Below, piece by piece: positions 1-5,631 of a DNA stretch of 6,905 bases. Each line of letters begins with the position of its first letter. Positions within the stretch are counted from its first letter, which is position 1. The notes below the pieces were generated by a model. The model made no database searches, was not told where the DNA came from, and was given only the letters and a program-made list of their open reading frames with translations. Source of the DNA: Clostridia bacterium. GTDB lineage: Bacteria; Bacillota; Clostridia; Oscillospirales; Acutalibacteraceae. The stretch covers positions 1 through 6,905 of the forward strand of contig JAFOFS010000097.1 in assembly GCA_017387165.1 (NCBI GenBank). The letters are read 5' to 3'. The position numbers and the translations under genes were made by a program.

Positions 1-42
1 CCCAGTCTCGCATCCGCTCGACAGCCCCCTCGGTGAGGGGGC
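1..42. repeat. REP-like palindromic element, truncated by window start
   Basis: Two adjacent inverted repeats are visible. The stronger is a perfect 8-bp GC-rich stem, GCCCCCTC (24-31) pairing with GAGGGGGC (35-42) across a 3-base loop. Beside it is a weaker hairpin: GTC (5-7) pairs with GAC (20-22), then a 2x2 internal loop, a GC/GC inner stem and an ATCC loop. Read on the minus strand this resembles interspersed intergenic double-hairpin repeats that I recall from Oscillospirales genomes (GGGGGCTGTC...GACTGGG type). That resemblance is from memory and unchecked. The element carries no coding sequence and is cut at base 1. It could alternatively be part of a terminator for a gene left of the window, but no T-tract follows the stem on either strand. 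Confidence 0.5.
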
Positions 43-258
43 CAAGAAAGATTGTGCGTACGCCCCGCAAAATCTGCACAACCTCTCGGCAAGCCGTAGG
101 GTGGGGCAAATTGTTGTTAATTTTCTGCAAATAATACAGATTGGAATATACTGGAAGGAATGTACAAACCGTGTTGAAAAATCGGTTGAACGTGTTGAAT
201 TTTTCGCCGCAAAATTGGTCAAATCCGTGTGAAACGCCGTGAAACGCAACAAAAGGAA
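43..258. other. Non-coding intergenic stretch, no gene seen
   Basis: No convincing reading frame exists here on either strand. The first part (about 61-107) can fold weakly: GCCCC (62-66) with GGGGC (103-107), enclosing a small CGG-CAAG-CCG hairpin. From about 108 the sequence becomes clearly AT-richer than the rest of the window. TATACT (147-152) and ATAATA (131-136, a TATTAT on the minus strand) look like -10 boxes, but neither has a matching -35 at proper spacing. The block lies downstream of the exonuclease terminator, so it is the spacer between that gene and whatever lies left of the window. Confidence 0.5.
168..247. repeat. Cluster of short direct repeats (GTTGAA and GTGAAACGC)
   Basis: The 9-mer CGTGTTGAA occurs at 170-178 and 191-199, exactly 21 bases apart. 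A third GTTGAA core lies between them at 185-190. GAAAAAT (176-182) and ATTTTTC (199-205) form a 7-bp inverted repeat around the middle copy. Further on, GTGAAACGC occurs at 229-237 and again at 239-247, a 10-base period. The spacing of one and two helical turns would suit protein binding sites, but no known operator or DnaA-box consensus is recognised, and the repeats may be degenerate intergenic sequence. Confidence 0.4.
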
Positions 259-294
259 CGGGGTGTGCATTGTGGAAAATGCACACCCCGTTTT
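251..294 (-). terminator. Rho-independent terminator of the exonuclease gene, possibly bidirectional
   Basis: A perfect 12-bp stem, CGGGGTGTGCAT (259-270) with ATGCACACCCCG (279-290), has an 8-base loop and starts 13 bases after the exonuclease stop codon. On the minus strand the stem is preceded by AAAA and followed by TTCCTTTTG, an interrupted U-tract. On the plus strand it is followed directly by TTTTC. The hairpin could therefore stop transcription from both directions, although both T-tracts are short. Its position right behind the gene and its stem strength make terminator the simplest reading. Confidence 0.75.
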
Positions 295-303
295 CGTTAT
301 TCC

Positions 304-1152
304 TTACGGTTTTACCCCAATGGCAAACAACACCTCCGTGGTTGTTTGCCGGTTATCGGTATAGGGCAGCTGTTCCAACGCAAACGGAATGGGGGTAGTA
401 TTTTGTAATTTTATCAGGCGGTAATTCAGCCGCAGGCGGTCGGCGCTTGCCTCCACTGAGGCGCGTACCGAAGGCTTGGGGATGTGTTCCGTGTTTGCCA
501 ACAGCGCCTCCAGCGAGCCGAACTGCCGCATCAGCGCGGCGGCGGTTTTCGGGCCGATCTTATCCGCGCCTTTGATGTTGTCGGCGGTGTCCCCCGTCAA
601 GGATTTGTAGTCGGCGTATTGCGACGGCAGGATGCCGAACTTTTCGGTAAAGGCGGTCGGGTCGATGACCACCGATTGGTCGCCCCGATACCGCAGGATC
701 GATACCCGCTCGGTGATCAGCTGGAAGAAATCGCTGTCAAACGAGGAAATGACCACCTCCGCCTCTGCGCCGTAGGTCAGCGCATACGCCGCGACCGCAT
801 CGTCCGTTTCACCGCAGGTGACCTCGGTATGCGGCATACCGAGGAAGTCCAGCGCCGCGTAGATGGCCGGCAGCTGTGTGAACGGGTTTTCGTCCTCGCT
901 CATCTCGTCGTAGTCGGGGCGATTGGCCTTGTAATCGGCGGACAGCTCGCGCCGTTCGTTGGGGCATTCGCAATCAAACAGCACCACCGCGTGGGTCGGC
1001 TTTACCATCCGCAGGATTTTCAGCAGCGCCCCGACAAAGCCGAGCACCCCTTGGATTGCCTCACCCTTTTGATTGGTGATACGCGCCGGCATACCGAAAA
1101 ACATCTGAAACAGCAGATTGCTGCCGTCCACCACCAGTAAGCGCTTTTTCAC
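304..1152 (-). CDS. Stand-alone 5'-3' exonuclease (PolA N-terminal domain / FEN family)
   Basis: A 282-residue protein matching the 5' nuclease domain found at the N-terminus of DNA polymerase I, but with no polymerase domain. It is comparable in size and layout to Bacillus YpcP/ExoR. Such enzymes remove RNA primers and 5' flaps in Okazaki fragment processing and repair. The metal-binding acidic residues are all present: Asp9 (VVDGSN), Asp60 (LFDCE), Glu115/Asp117/Asp118 (ETDD), Asp139 and Asp141 (SFDSDF), and Asp188/Asp191 (GDTADN). The DNA-gripping YKANR segment is at 74-78. A helix-hairpin-helix (H3TH) region follows at about 186-215 (ADKIGPKTAAAL). The start is GTG at 1152-1150, chosen because a strong AAAAGGAGG (1170-1162) lies 9 bases upstream and the core motif begins at residue 5. 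The gene sits between a terminator and its own putative promoter, so it appears monocistronic. Family assignment is firm. Whether the cell also has a full PolA cannot be seen. Confidence 0.92.
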   Translation of the reverse strand: MKKRLLVVDGSNLLFQMFFGMPARITNQKGEAIQGVLGFVGALLKILRMVKPTHAVVLFDCECPNERRELSADYKANRPDYDEMSEDENPFTQLPAIYAALDFLGMPHTEVTCGETDDAVAAYALTYGAEAEVVISSFDSDFFQLITERVSILRYRGDQSVVIDPTAFTEKFGILPSQYADYKSLTGDTADNIKGADKIGPKTAAALMRQFGSLEALLANTEHIPKPSVRASVEASADRLRLNYRLIKLQNTTPIPFALEQLPYTDNRQTTTEVLFAIGVKP

Positions 1153-1178
1153 GGGCGATCGCCTCCTTTTCTGTCTAT

Positions 1179-1207
1179 AGTGTATCGGATACCGTCGGAA
1201 AACACAA
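1179..1207 (-). promoter_or_regulatory. Putative sigma-A-type promoter of the exonuclease gene
   Basis: On the minus strand TTGTGT (1207-1202) and TACACT (1184-1179) are separated by exactly 17 bases, matching the -35/-10 consensus at 3 and 4 of 6 positions. The element lies between the aspS terminator and the exonuclease ribosome binding site, where a promoter is expected if the exonuclease is its own unit. An 11-base palindrome, GTATC-G-GATAC (1182-1192), overlaps the -10 edge and the spacer and could be an operator. The box matches are only moderate, so this is an inference. Confidence 0.4.
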
Positions 1208-1215
1208 GAGCGGAC

Positions 1216-1254
1216 AAAAAACGCCTCCCGACAGATACTCTCTGCAGGGAGGCG
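1216..1254 (-). terminator. Rho-independent terminator after aspS
   Basis: On the minus strand an 8-bp GC-rich stem, CGCCTCCC (1254-1247) with GGGAGGCG (1229-1222), is extended after a 2x2 internal loop by CAGA/TCTG (1244-1241 with 1235-1232) and a 5-base loop. It is followed at once by six T residues (1221-1216). It begins 6 bases after the aspS stop codon. This is a textbook intrinsic terminator and marks the end of the minD-mgsA-hisS-aspS transcription unit. Confidence 0.9.
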
Positions 1255-1260
1255 TCGTCG

Positions 1261-3036
1261 TTATTCTTTGACGGCAATACCGAGATCGAGAAGCTGCTGC
1301 GCGTCCACGGGAGACGGGCATTCGGTCATCGGCTCGGACATATTCTGCACCTTCGGGAAAGCGATGACGTCGCGCAGGCTGCCGACCTGCAGCAGCTGCA
1401 TCACCAGACGGTCAAGGCCGATGCCCATACCGCCGTGCGGCGGCGCGCCGTAGCGGAACGCGTCGGTGAGGAAGCCGAACTTCTGGTACGCTTCCTCGTC
1501 CGAGAAGCCGAGCGAACGGAACATCTGCTTTTGCAGATCGGGATCGGTGATACGGATGGAGCCGGAGCACAGCTCCTCGCCGTTCAAGACGAGGTCGTAG
1601 CACTTGGCGTACACCTTTTCGGGATCGCTCTCGAGATACGGAATGCTCTCGTCCAGCGGCGCGGTGAACGGATGGTGCATCGCGTCCCAGCCGCCGGTCT
1701 CCTCGTTCTTCTCGAAGAACGGGAACTGGGTGATCCACAGGAGATTGTAGCCCTCGCGCGGGATGTTCAGCTTGTCAGCGACCGCCAGACGCAGGGCGCC
1801 AAGCACCGACAGCACGTGCTTTTTGATCGGATCGGCAATGATCAGCACCACGTCGCCGGTCTCCGCGCCTGCCTTTTCGAGCAACGCGGACATTTCGTCC
1901 TCGGTGAGGAACTTGGCGAAGGAGGAGGTCATCCCCTCGGGGGTCAGACGCGCCCACGCCAGACCCTTGGCGCCGATGCCACGCACCATTTCGGTGAGTT
2001 TGTCGATCTCCTTACGGGTCAAGGTTCCGCAGGCGTCCTTGGCGGTGATGCAACCGACCGCGCCGCCGCCCTCCACCGCGGAGGTAAACACACCGAAGCC
2101 GCAGCCGGCGACCGTTTCGGTCAGATCGATCAGTTCCATGGCGAAACGGGTATCCGGCTTATCCGAGCCGTAACGGGTCATCGCCTCGTTGTAGGTCAAA
2201 CGCGGCAGGGGGAGCTTGACCTCGCGGCCGAGCGCCTCGGAGAACACCCGCGCCATAAACCGCTCGCCGACGTCCAGCACGTCCTCCACGTCCACAAAGG
2301 ACATTTCGAGGTCGATCTGGGTGAATTCCGGCTGACGGGAGGCACGCTGGTCCTCGTCACGGAAGCAACGCGCCAGCTGCACGTAGCGGTCAAAGCCGGC
2401 CACCATGCACAGCTGCTTGTAGATCTGCGGCGACTGAGGCAGGGCGTAGAAGCTGCCCTGACGGATACGGGACGGCACCAGGAAGTCACGGGCGCCTTCG
2501 GGGGTGGATTCGATGAGGATGGGGGTCTCGATTTCGATAAAGCCGTTCTCATCAAAGAAGTCACGCGCCACCTTGGCGACGCGGTGACGGAAGATCAGAT
2601 TTTGCTGCAGATCGGGACGGCGCAGATCGAGATAACGGTACTGCAGACGCAGCAGCTCGTCGGTCTTGTTGTCCGCCTCAATCGCGAACGGCGGCGTTTC
2701 CGCTTTGTTCAGAATACGCAGCTCCTCCACCGCGATCTCGATGTTGCCGGTCGGCAGCTCGGGATTTTTGGAGGAACGCTCGCGCACCGTGCCGACCGCC
2801 GCCAGCACGAACTCGCTGCGGACGGTGAACGCCTTGTCAAACACCGCACGGTCGGTGGCGTCGTCAAACGCCAACTGCACGATACCGGTGCGGTCGCGCA
2901 GGTCGATGAAAATAAGAGCGCCGAGGTCACGCTGACGCTGGCACCAGCCAAACAGCGTCACCTTGCGTCCGATATCGCTTTCACGGAGGACACCGCAGTA
3001 GCTGCTGCGGGTCAAACCTTTGATTGTTTCTGCCAT
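1261..3036 (-). CDS. aspS: Aspartyl-tRNA synthetase
   Basis: A 591-residue class II aminoacyl-tRNA synthetase, full length for the bacterial AspRS type, which charges tRNA-Asp with aspartate using ATP in the cytoplasm. The N-terminal OB-fold anticodon-binding domain covers about 10-110 (RQRDLGALIFIDLRDRTGI at 34-52). The catalytic core has motif 1 around 160-182 (FIEIETPILIESTPEG), motif 2 at 219-247 (FRDED...RQPEF at 225-238) and motif 3 at 536-545 (GGMGIGLDRL). The segment at about 290-420, between motifs 2 and 3, is the bacterial GAD insertion domain. The residue after RQRD is Leu38, where several non-discriminating AspRS enzymes have His. This favours a tRNA-Asp-specific enzyme but does not prove it. 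The ATG start has AAAGGAG (3050-3044) 7 bases upstream, overlapping the hisS stop codon. The genes are 12 bases apart, which suggests co-transcription and translational coupling. The terminator follows directly. Confidence 0.97.
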   Translation of the reverse strand: MAETIKGLTRSSYCGVLRESDIGRKVTLFGWCQRQRDLGALIFIDLRDRTGIVQLAFDDATDRAVFDKAFTVRSEFVLAAVGTVRERSSKNPELPTGNIEIAVEELRILNKAETPPFAIEADNKTDELLRLQYRYLDLRRPDLQQNLIFRHRVAKVARDFFDENGFIEIETPILIESTPEGARDFLVPSRIRQGSFYALPQSPQIYKQLCMVAGFDRYVQLARCFRDEDQRASRQPEFTQIDLEMSFVDVEDVLDVGERFMARVFSEALGREVKLPLPRLTYNEAMTRYGSDKPDTRFAMELIDLTETVAGCGFGVFTSAVEGGGAVGCITAKDACGTLTRKEIDKLTEMVRGIGAKGLAWARLTPEGMTSSFAKFLTEDEMSALLEKAGAETGDVVLIIADPIKKHVLSVLGALRLAVADKLNIPREGYNLLWITQFPFFEKNEETGGWDAMHHPFTAPLDESIPYLESDPEKVYAKCYDLVLNGEELCSGSIRITDPDLQKQMFRSLGFSDEEAYQKFGFLTDAFRYGAPPHGGMGIGLDRLVMQLLQVGSLRDVIAFPKVQNMSEPMTECPSPVDAQQLLDLGIAVKE

Positions 3037-3048
3037 TGTTCTTCTCCT

Positions 3049-4368
3049 TTATTCCGCCAGCGTGGCGAACAGATCGCCCATGGCGCCGAGTTGACGGTCG
3101 AGCGACCGCTGATACAGCGTCGAATACAAACTGTCGTCCAACGCCACCGGGGTCTCCTCGCCCGTTTCCATATCCTTGAGCTTTGCCTGCTTGGTTTCCA
3201 GCTCGTTGTCACCGACCACGATAACCTGCTTGGCGCCGATCTTGTCGGCGTACTTCATCTGCGCCTTCAAGCCGCGACCGACCACGTCGGTCTGCACCGC
3301 GACACCGCCTTGACGCAGCTTGGCCGCCATCGCGAAGCAGGCGCGCGCCGCGCTGTCCCCCATCGGGGCAAGATACAGCTCGCAGGTGGGCGGAGCGGGG
3401 AAACGGCAGCCCTTTGCTTCCATCACCATCAGCAGGCGCTCCAGTCCCATACCGAAGCCGAGGGACGGCAGATGCGGACCGCCGAGTTCTTCGATCAGAC
3501 CGTCGTACCGACCGCCGCCGCAGACCACCGCCTGCGCGCCGAGCGCATCGGACACGAACTCAAACACCGTACGGGTGTAGTAATCCAGACCGCGGACGAT
3601 ACGGGGATCCACCTCAAACGGGATCTCTGCCTCGGTCAGGCACGCCTTGACCGCCTCGAAATGGGCGTCACACTCGTCGCACAGAAAATCAAGGATGACC
3701 GGCGCCTCGGCACCGATGCCGTGGCAAACGGGACTCTTGCAATCCAGAATCCGCATCGGGTTGCGCTCCAGACGGTCGCGGCAGGTGTCGCACAGCTGCT
3801 CGGCGTGCGCCTCGAAATACGCTTTCAGCGCCTCGTGATACTTGGCGCGGCAGGTCGGGCAGCCGATGGAATTGATATACAGCGACACGCCGGTGATGCC
3901 CAGCTGCTCCAGCACGGTATGCGCCAGGCTGATCACCTCCGCATCGGCGGTCGGAGCCGCCGCACCGAAGCATTCCACGCCAAACTGGTGGAACTCGCGG
4001 AGACGCCCTGCCTGCGGCTTCTCGTAGCGGTAGCAGGAGGTGACGTAGGACACCTTGACCGGCAGCGTGCCGGCGTACAGACCGCTCTCCAGCACGGCAC
4101 GCGCCGCGCCGGCGGTTCCCTCCGGACGCAAGGTCACCGACCGATCGCCTCGGTCGGTGAAGGTGTACATTTCTTTCTGCACCACGTCGGTGGTCTCACC
4201 GACACCGCGCTGGAACAGCTCGGTGTGCTCGAACACGGGGGTGCGCAGCTCACGGAAACCGAAATCGGCCGCAACGCCGAGAACGGTGGATTCAACGTGT
4301 TGCCATTTGTAGCTCGCCTCCGGCAGCACGTCCTGCGTGCCGCGGGGCGCTTTGGTAATCAAAGCCAT
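3049..4368 (-). CDS. hisS: Histidyl-tRNA synthetase
   Basis: A 439-residue class II synthetase that charges tRNA-His. The N-terminus (KAPRGTQDVLPE, 6-17) is typical. Motif 1 lies around 38-52 (FRELRTPVFEHTELF) and motif 2 at 107-133 (SCYRYEKPQAGRLREFHQFG). The two histidine-specific signatures are RGLDYYTRTVFEF at 259-271, with catalytic Arg259, and GGGRYDGL at 284-291. Motif 3 is GFGMGLERLLM at 304-314. The C-terminal anticodon-binding domain starts near 325 (ELYLAPMGD). Between motif 2 and the RGLDYY signature is a cysteine-rich insertion with Cys170/173, 193/196, 210/215 and 230/233, consistent with a zinc-type site as seen in clostridial HisRS. The start ATG has AAAAGGA (4386-4380) 11 bases upstream. 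There is a 26-base gap to mgsA and 12 bases to aspS. No T-box leader is visible in front of it, so expression probably comes from an upstream promoter. Confidence 0.96.
   Translation of the reverse strand: MALITKAPRGTQDVLPEASYKWQHVESTVLGVAADFGFRELRTPVFEHTELFQRGVGETTDVVQKEMYTFTDRGDRSVTLRPEGTAGAARAVLESGLYAGTLPVKVSYVTSCYRYEKPQAGRLREFHQFGVECFGAAAPTADAEVISLAHTVLEQLGITGVSLYINSIGCPTCRAKYHEALKAYFEAHAEQLCDTCRDRLERNPMRILDCKSPVCHGIGAEAPVILDFLCDECDAHFEAVKACLTEAEIPFEVDPRIVRGLDYYTRTVFEFVSDALGAQAVVCGGGRYDGLIEELGGPHLPSLGFGMGLERLLMVMEAKGCRFPAPPTCELYLAPMGDSAARACFAMAAKLRQGGVAVQTDVVGRGLKAQMKYADKIGAKQVIVVGDNELETKQAKLKDMETGEETPVALDDSLYSTLYQRSLDRQLGAMGDLFATLAE
4134..4160 (-). repeat. Perfect 11-bp inverted repeat inside hisS
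   Basis: TCACCGACCGA (4134-4144) and TCGGTCGGTGA (4150-4160) are perfect reverse complements separated by 5 bases. In the hisS message they would form a strong GC-rich stem with loop GGCGA, around codons 70-79 (residues FTDRGDRSVT). No T-tract follows, so it is not an intrinsic terminator. It may be a coincidence of codon choice or a structured element within the message. Confidence 0.6.
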
Positions 4369-4394
4369 AGGGTAAACGGTCCTTTTCGTTAAAA

Positions 4395-4805
4395 TTAAAA
4401 TCCGCTGGTCGGATTGATGAGATTACGCCAGTCGAGGTCGCCACGCTCGAGACCGTGGATCAGCACCTCCGCGGTGGCGATGTTGGTCGCGACCGGAATC
4501 TGCCGCATATCGCACATACGCAGCATATCGATGTCGTTGGGCTCGGTCGATTTCGGCGTAAGCGGGTCACGGAAAAACAGCAGAAGGTCGATCTCATCGC
4601 AGGAGATACGGGCCGAAATCTGCTGACCGCCGCCCTGCGCTCCGCTCATATAACGGGTAATGTTCAGGCCGGTCGCGTCGGAGATCAGCTTGCCGGTGGT
4701 ACCGGTGGCGCACAGATTGTGACGGCTCAAAATACCGCAGTACGCGATACAAAACTGCACCATCAGTTCTTTCTTGGTGTCGTGAGCGATCAAAGCAATG
4801 TTCAT
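4395..4805 (-). CDS. mgsA: Methylglyoxal synthase homologue with altered active site
   Basis: A 136-residue protein of the methylglyoxal synthase family. Classical members convert dihydroxyacetone phosphate to methylglyoxal and phosphate, bypassing lower glycolysis. The fold and phosphate-binding motifs are clear: ALIAHD (4-9, His8 and Asp9), ATGTTGKLI (33-41), MSGAQGGGQQ (53-62), FFRDPL (77-82, Asp80) and PVATNIATAE (104-113). Length matches Bacillus MgsA (about 137). Ungapped comparison with E. coli MgsA (offset 11) shows Gly60 where the catalytic base Asp71 should be, Thr87 for His98 and Asn90 for Asp101. Family membership is secure, but normal activity is not. It may be a lineage variant, a different MGS-fold enzyme, or a regulatory protein. 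The ATG start has AAAGGAG (4820-4814) 8 bases upstream, touching the minD stop, so translation is probably coupled to minD (14-base gap). Confidence 0.85.
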   Translation of the reverse strand: MNIALIAHDTKKELMVQFCIAYCGILSRHNLCATGTTGKLISDATGLNITRYMSGAQGGGQQISARISCDEIDLLLFFRDPLTPKSTEPNDIDMLRMCDMRQIPVATNIATAEVLIHGLERGDLDWRNLINPTSGF

Positions 4806-4819
4806 AATGGTTTCTCCTT

Positions 4820-5557
4820 TCAGCGATTAAGATCCATCAAGGGGACGTTTTCCCCTTGCAAACGACGGGCAATGTTGGCAAACGCTTCGTGCGCTGCGGA
4901 TTGCAGCGGCAGCGGATTGCCGTTGGCGTTGGCGGTGGCGACCTGCTCGTCATCCGGCAGGACACCGATCAGCCGAATACCGGCCATATCGATCAGCGTG
5001 TCGATATCGGGGGTCTTCCCCTTGCGGATGGGACGGGGGCGCAGGCGGTTGATGACCAGACGGGCCGGAATGCCTTTCACCTCCAGCAGATCGGAAACGA
5101 TGTTGGCGTCACGGGCGCAGACGAGGTCGGGGGTGGACACCACCAATGCCCGATCCGCCGCGGCAACCGCCGCCTCAAACCCTGCGCCGATACCGGCAGG
5201 GCAATCGATGATGAGATCATCGAAATGCTGGACGAAGCTGCGACACAGCCGCTTCATATCCTCGGGGGAACACAGTTGCTCCAAATGCACGGGAGCGGCA
5301 ATGACCGACACGTCGCGGCAGATGGGAGAGGGATAAATGGCCCTCACCGGCTCGCACCGTCCGGCAAAAACGTCCGCCATATCGTAGACGGTGGTGGAGG
5401 ACACACCGAGCATCAGATCCAGACTGCGCAGACCGGCGTCGCCGTCCAGCAGCAGCACTTTATGTCCGCGATCGGCCAAGGCACAACCGAGTCCTGCCGA
5501 AACGGTGGATTTACCGGCACCGCCTTTTCCTGACGTCACCACGGTAATGGTACCCAT
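4820..5557 (-). CDS. minD: MinD-family ParA/MinD ATPase (septum-site determining protein type)
   Basis: A 245-residue deviant-Walker ATPase. The Walker A motif GKGGAGKST (10-18) contains the signature Lys11 and Lys16. The A' motif is LLLDGDAGLRSLDLMLG (35-51; Asp38, Asp40), where GLRSLDLMLG is typical of MinD rather than ParA. Walker B is LIIDCPAGIG (115-124; Asp118). In the classical system MinD-ATP dimerises on the membrane, recruits the FtsZ inhibitor MinC and is displaced by MinE or placed by DivIVA/MinJ. Here the C-terminus ends IARRLQGENVPLMDLNR, without the basic amphipathic membrane helix of E. coli or B. subtilis MinD (about 270 residues), and neither minC nor minE is adjacent. The start at 5557 is preferred over an in-frame ATG at 5596 because AAGGAGGA (5571-5564) lies 6 bases before it and the conserved N-terminus begins there. 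It lies 74 bases after the PBP2 gene and has its own putative promoter. Confidence 0.88.
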   Translation of the reverse strand: MGTITVVTSGKGGAGKSTVSAGLGCALADRGHKVLLLDGDAGLRSLDLMLGVSSTTVYDMADVFAGRCEPVRAIYPSPICRDVSVIAAPVHLEQLCSPEDMKRLCRSFVQHFDDLIIDCPAGIGAGFEAAVAAADRALVVSTPDLVCARDANIVSDLLEVKGIPARLVINRLRPRPIRKGKTPDIDTLIDMAGIRLIGVLPDDEQVATANANGNPLPLQSAAHEAFANIARRLQGENVPLMDLNR

Positions 5558-5586
5558 AAATCGTCCTCCTTCCCCATTTTCCAATA

Positions 5587-5615
5587 ATTTTACCACATTT
5601 TATTTTAAAAGTAAA
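5587..5615 (-). promoter_or_regulatory. Putative sigma-A promoter of the minD-mgsA-hisS-aspS unit
   Basis: On the minus strand TTTACT (5615-5610; 4 of 6 to TTGACA) and TAAAAT (5592-5587; 5 of 6 to TATAAT) are separated by exactly 17 bases. The spacer is AT-rich and ends in TGTGG. The predicted transcript would start near 5580, leaving a leader of roughly 22 bases that contains the minD Shine-Dalgarno sequence. No terminator hairpin is seen between the PBP2 stop codon (5632) and this promoter, so read-through from PBP2 is also possible and the promoter would be an internal booster. Confidence 0.6.
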
Positions 5616-5631
5616 TGCGTATCCCAAAAAA

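Noticed and set aside
160..177. Five-codon frame (MYKPC) after a GGAAGG sequence on the plus strand
   Set aside because: It is too short to support, has no proper promoter and no gene to lead into, and is most likely chance.
168..247. Short repeats considered as a CRISPR array
   Set aside because: The repeat units are only 9 bases, with no uniform repeat/spacer architecture and no cas genes nearby.
484..1140. 218-codon plus-strand frame opposite the exonuclease
   Set aside because: It is antisense to a gene with all catalytic motifs intact, and its composition is that of reversed codons.
1180..4392. A 1070-codon open frame on the plus strand, antisense to aspS and hisS
   Set aside because: It runs exactly opposite two well-supported synthetase genes. 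Its translation is low-complexity His/Arg/Leu/Gly-rich, as expected from the reverse complement of GC-rich codons, and shows no recognisable domain. It also has no convincing ribosome binding site.
4369..4394. Possible T-box or attenuator before hisS
   Set aside because: The gap is only 26 bases, AT-rich, with no hairpin and no T-box motif.
4455..5533. Plus-strand open frames of 293 and 225 codons opposite mgsA and minD
   Set aside because: They are shadows of the minus-strand genes, overlap each other in different frames and match no family I recognise.
5558..5596. Upstream in-frame ATG for minD adding 13 residues
   Set aside because: The extension has no Shine-Dalgarno sequence of its own, would contain the AAGGAGGA that serves the ATG at 5557, and precedes the conserved MinD N-terminus.
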